This document shows positions 24,125 through 24,495 of a stretch of 24,495 bases of DNA, one piece after another. The position numbers were made by a program, and so were the translations under genes. Source of the stretch: CAYUTA01 sp964447605 (GTDB taxonomy: Bacteria; Bacillota; Clostridia; Christensenellales; CAG-138). The notes under the pieces are model-generated. The model was given only the letters and a program-made list of their open reading frames with translations, had not been told where the DNA came from and did no database searches. Each line of letters begins with the position of its first letter. Position 1 is the stretch's first letter. Where the stretch lies: contig CAYUTA010000035.1 of assembly GCA_964447605.1 (NCBI GenBank), positions 1 through 24,495 of the forward strand. Direction: 5' to 3'.

Positions 24125-24408
24125 ACCCCGCTAAAACCGGGCGATCCGTTTCACCGACAAACCAGGCGGAGCCGAAAGGACCTCCGGAAAGCGGCGGCCC
24201 TCCGAACTCTCCCAAGGCTTTTTTTACCTGAAATCGTGCTGTGGCGCAGGTTTCCCCCGTGGAATTGACGCTGTAATTTTGCAAGCGGGATGTCCTTTTG
24301 CCGCACATGTCGCCGAAAAGGGCCGATTGCTTGGTTCCTCCTGCATTTATCACACGCACGGGTCGGCGGAGCGACCTGCGCATGTTTTTCTATTTCGATT
24401 GCAAATGC

Positions 24409-24495
24409 CTATTTTTGCAGCAGTTTCATCAGTATGGACGGGTCGAGTCCCCCGCCTCCCCCGCCTCCCCCGCCTGTGTTCTGCAGCAACTGCAA
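24409..24495 (-). CDS. C-terminal end of an unidentified protein with a Gly9 run, cut by the window edge
   Basis: The last 28 codons of a gene entering from the right: LQLLQNT, nine consecutive glycines, then LDPSILMKLLQK and TAG at 24411-24409. The helix-like flanks and in-frame stop support coding, and the strand agrees with the rest of the window. The glycine run is encoded by three near-identical 9-base units. I cannot identify the protein from this fragment. Confidence 0.6.
   Translation of the reverse strand: MQLLQNTGGGGGGGGGLDPSILMKLLQK
24448..24474 (-). repeat. Three 9-bp G-rich tandem repeats
   Basis: The unit GGCGGGGGA occurs three times in a row on the coding strand and encodes Gly9. 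Units are identical, which suggests recent slippage, and the G5 runs could fold as a G-quadruplex in mRNA or the coding DNA strand. Confidence 0.8.

Larger units (their letters stand above)
23687..24408. other. Gene-poor region of about 720 bp upstream of hpf
   Basis: No frame here has both a good ribosome-binding site and protein-like content. The region holds a small CCGTCA/TGACGG hairpin (23802-23817), an 18-bp palindrome (23932-23949), a perfect 16-bp inverted repeat (24087-24124) flanked by a G-rich tract on the minus strand, and a short GGTCG/CGACC hairpin near 24361-24376. It is A/T-rich close to hpf, as expected for a promoter region. Confidence 0.55.

Noticed and set aside
24195..24230. 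T7 run on the plus strand as a terminator
   Set aside because: No stable stem directly precedes the run.
24123..24383. Minus-strand 86-codon frame ending next to the 16-bp inverted repeat
   Set aside because: No ribosome-binding site before its ATG, no recognisable domain, Arg/Gly/Pro-rich; the position of the hairpin after its stop codon is suggestive but not enough.

Overview
The window looks like a chromosomal segment of an endospore-forming, GC-rich Clostridia-type Firmicute. The evidence is four classic sporulation genes (spoIVA, gpr, spoIIP and a SleB-like cell-wall hydrolase), strong GGAGG ribosome-binding sites, and a topA/trmFO/hslVU block of Firmicutes type. I cannot name the species. 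Every recognisable gene lies on the minus strand, so transcription runs from high to low coordinates. I saw no tRNA, rRNA, CRISPR array, insertion sequence or phage gene.

In transcription order, the right edge (24495 downward) starts with the last 28 codons of an unidentified gene ending in a Gly9 run. A roughly 720-base stretch without a convincing gene follows, holding a perfect 16-bp inverted repeat, a G-rich tract and an 18-bp palindrome. Next comes hpf (ribosome hibernation). The hpf-DUF512 gap contains two hairpins and a possible 43-codon ORF. Then comes a tightly coupled trio: a PDZ/radical-SAM/DUF512 protein, the ribosome-assembly GTPase gene der, and plsY (phospholipid synthesis), each overlapping the next by 4 bp. 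The DUF512 gene appears to have an extended -10 promoter placed so that its mRNA would be leaderless.

The sporulation block is spoIVA (coat basement ATPase), a strong intrinsic terminator, gpr (SASP protease) and spoIIP (engulfment hydrolase). The spoIVA Shine-Dalgarno sits inside an inverted repeat whose 5' arm overlaps a sigma-E-like -10 element. This suggests that read-through transcripts and sporulation transcripts could be translated differently.

A second promoter starts rbgA-rnhB-yraN (50S assembly GTPase, RNase HII, nuclease-like UPF0102 protein). A third promoter, inside the end of yraN, drives a 1285-residue membrane protein. That protein combines a signal peptide, a lectin-like module and two GT-C glycosyltransferase modules, the second PMT-like. 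Its gene interrupts an otherwise conserved neighbourhood that continues as comM-dprA-topA-trmFO-hslV-hslU. Compared with Bacillus, xerC/codV is missing between trmFO and hslV, and a SleB-type lipoprotein hydrolase with a KPTA-repeat linker stands where codY would be. gpsA is likewise absent between plsY and spoIVA.

The core genes are ordinary and well identified. The unusual content is the double GT-C fusion, the RNA and promoter architecture around spoIVA, gpr and DUF512, and the structured non-coding DNA near the right edge.
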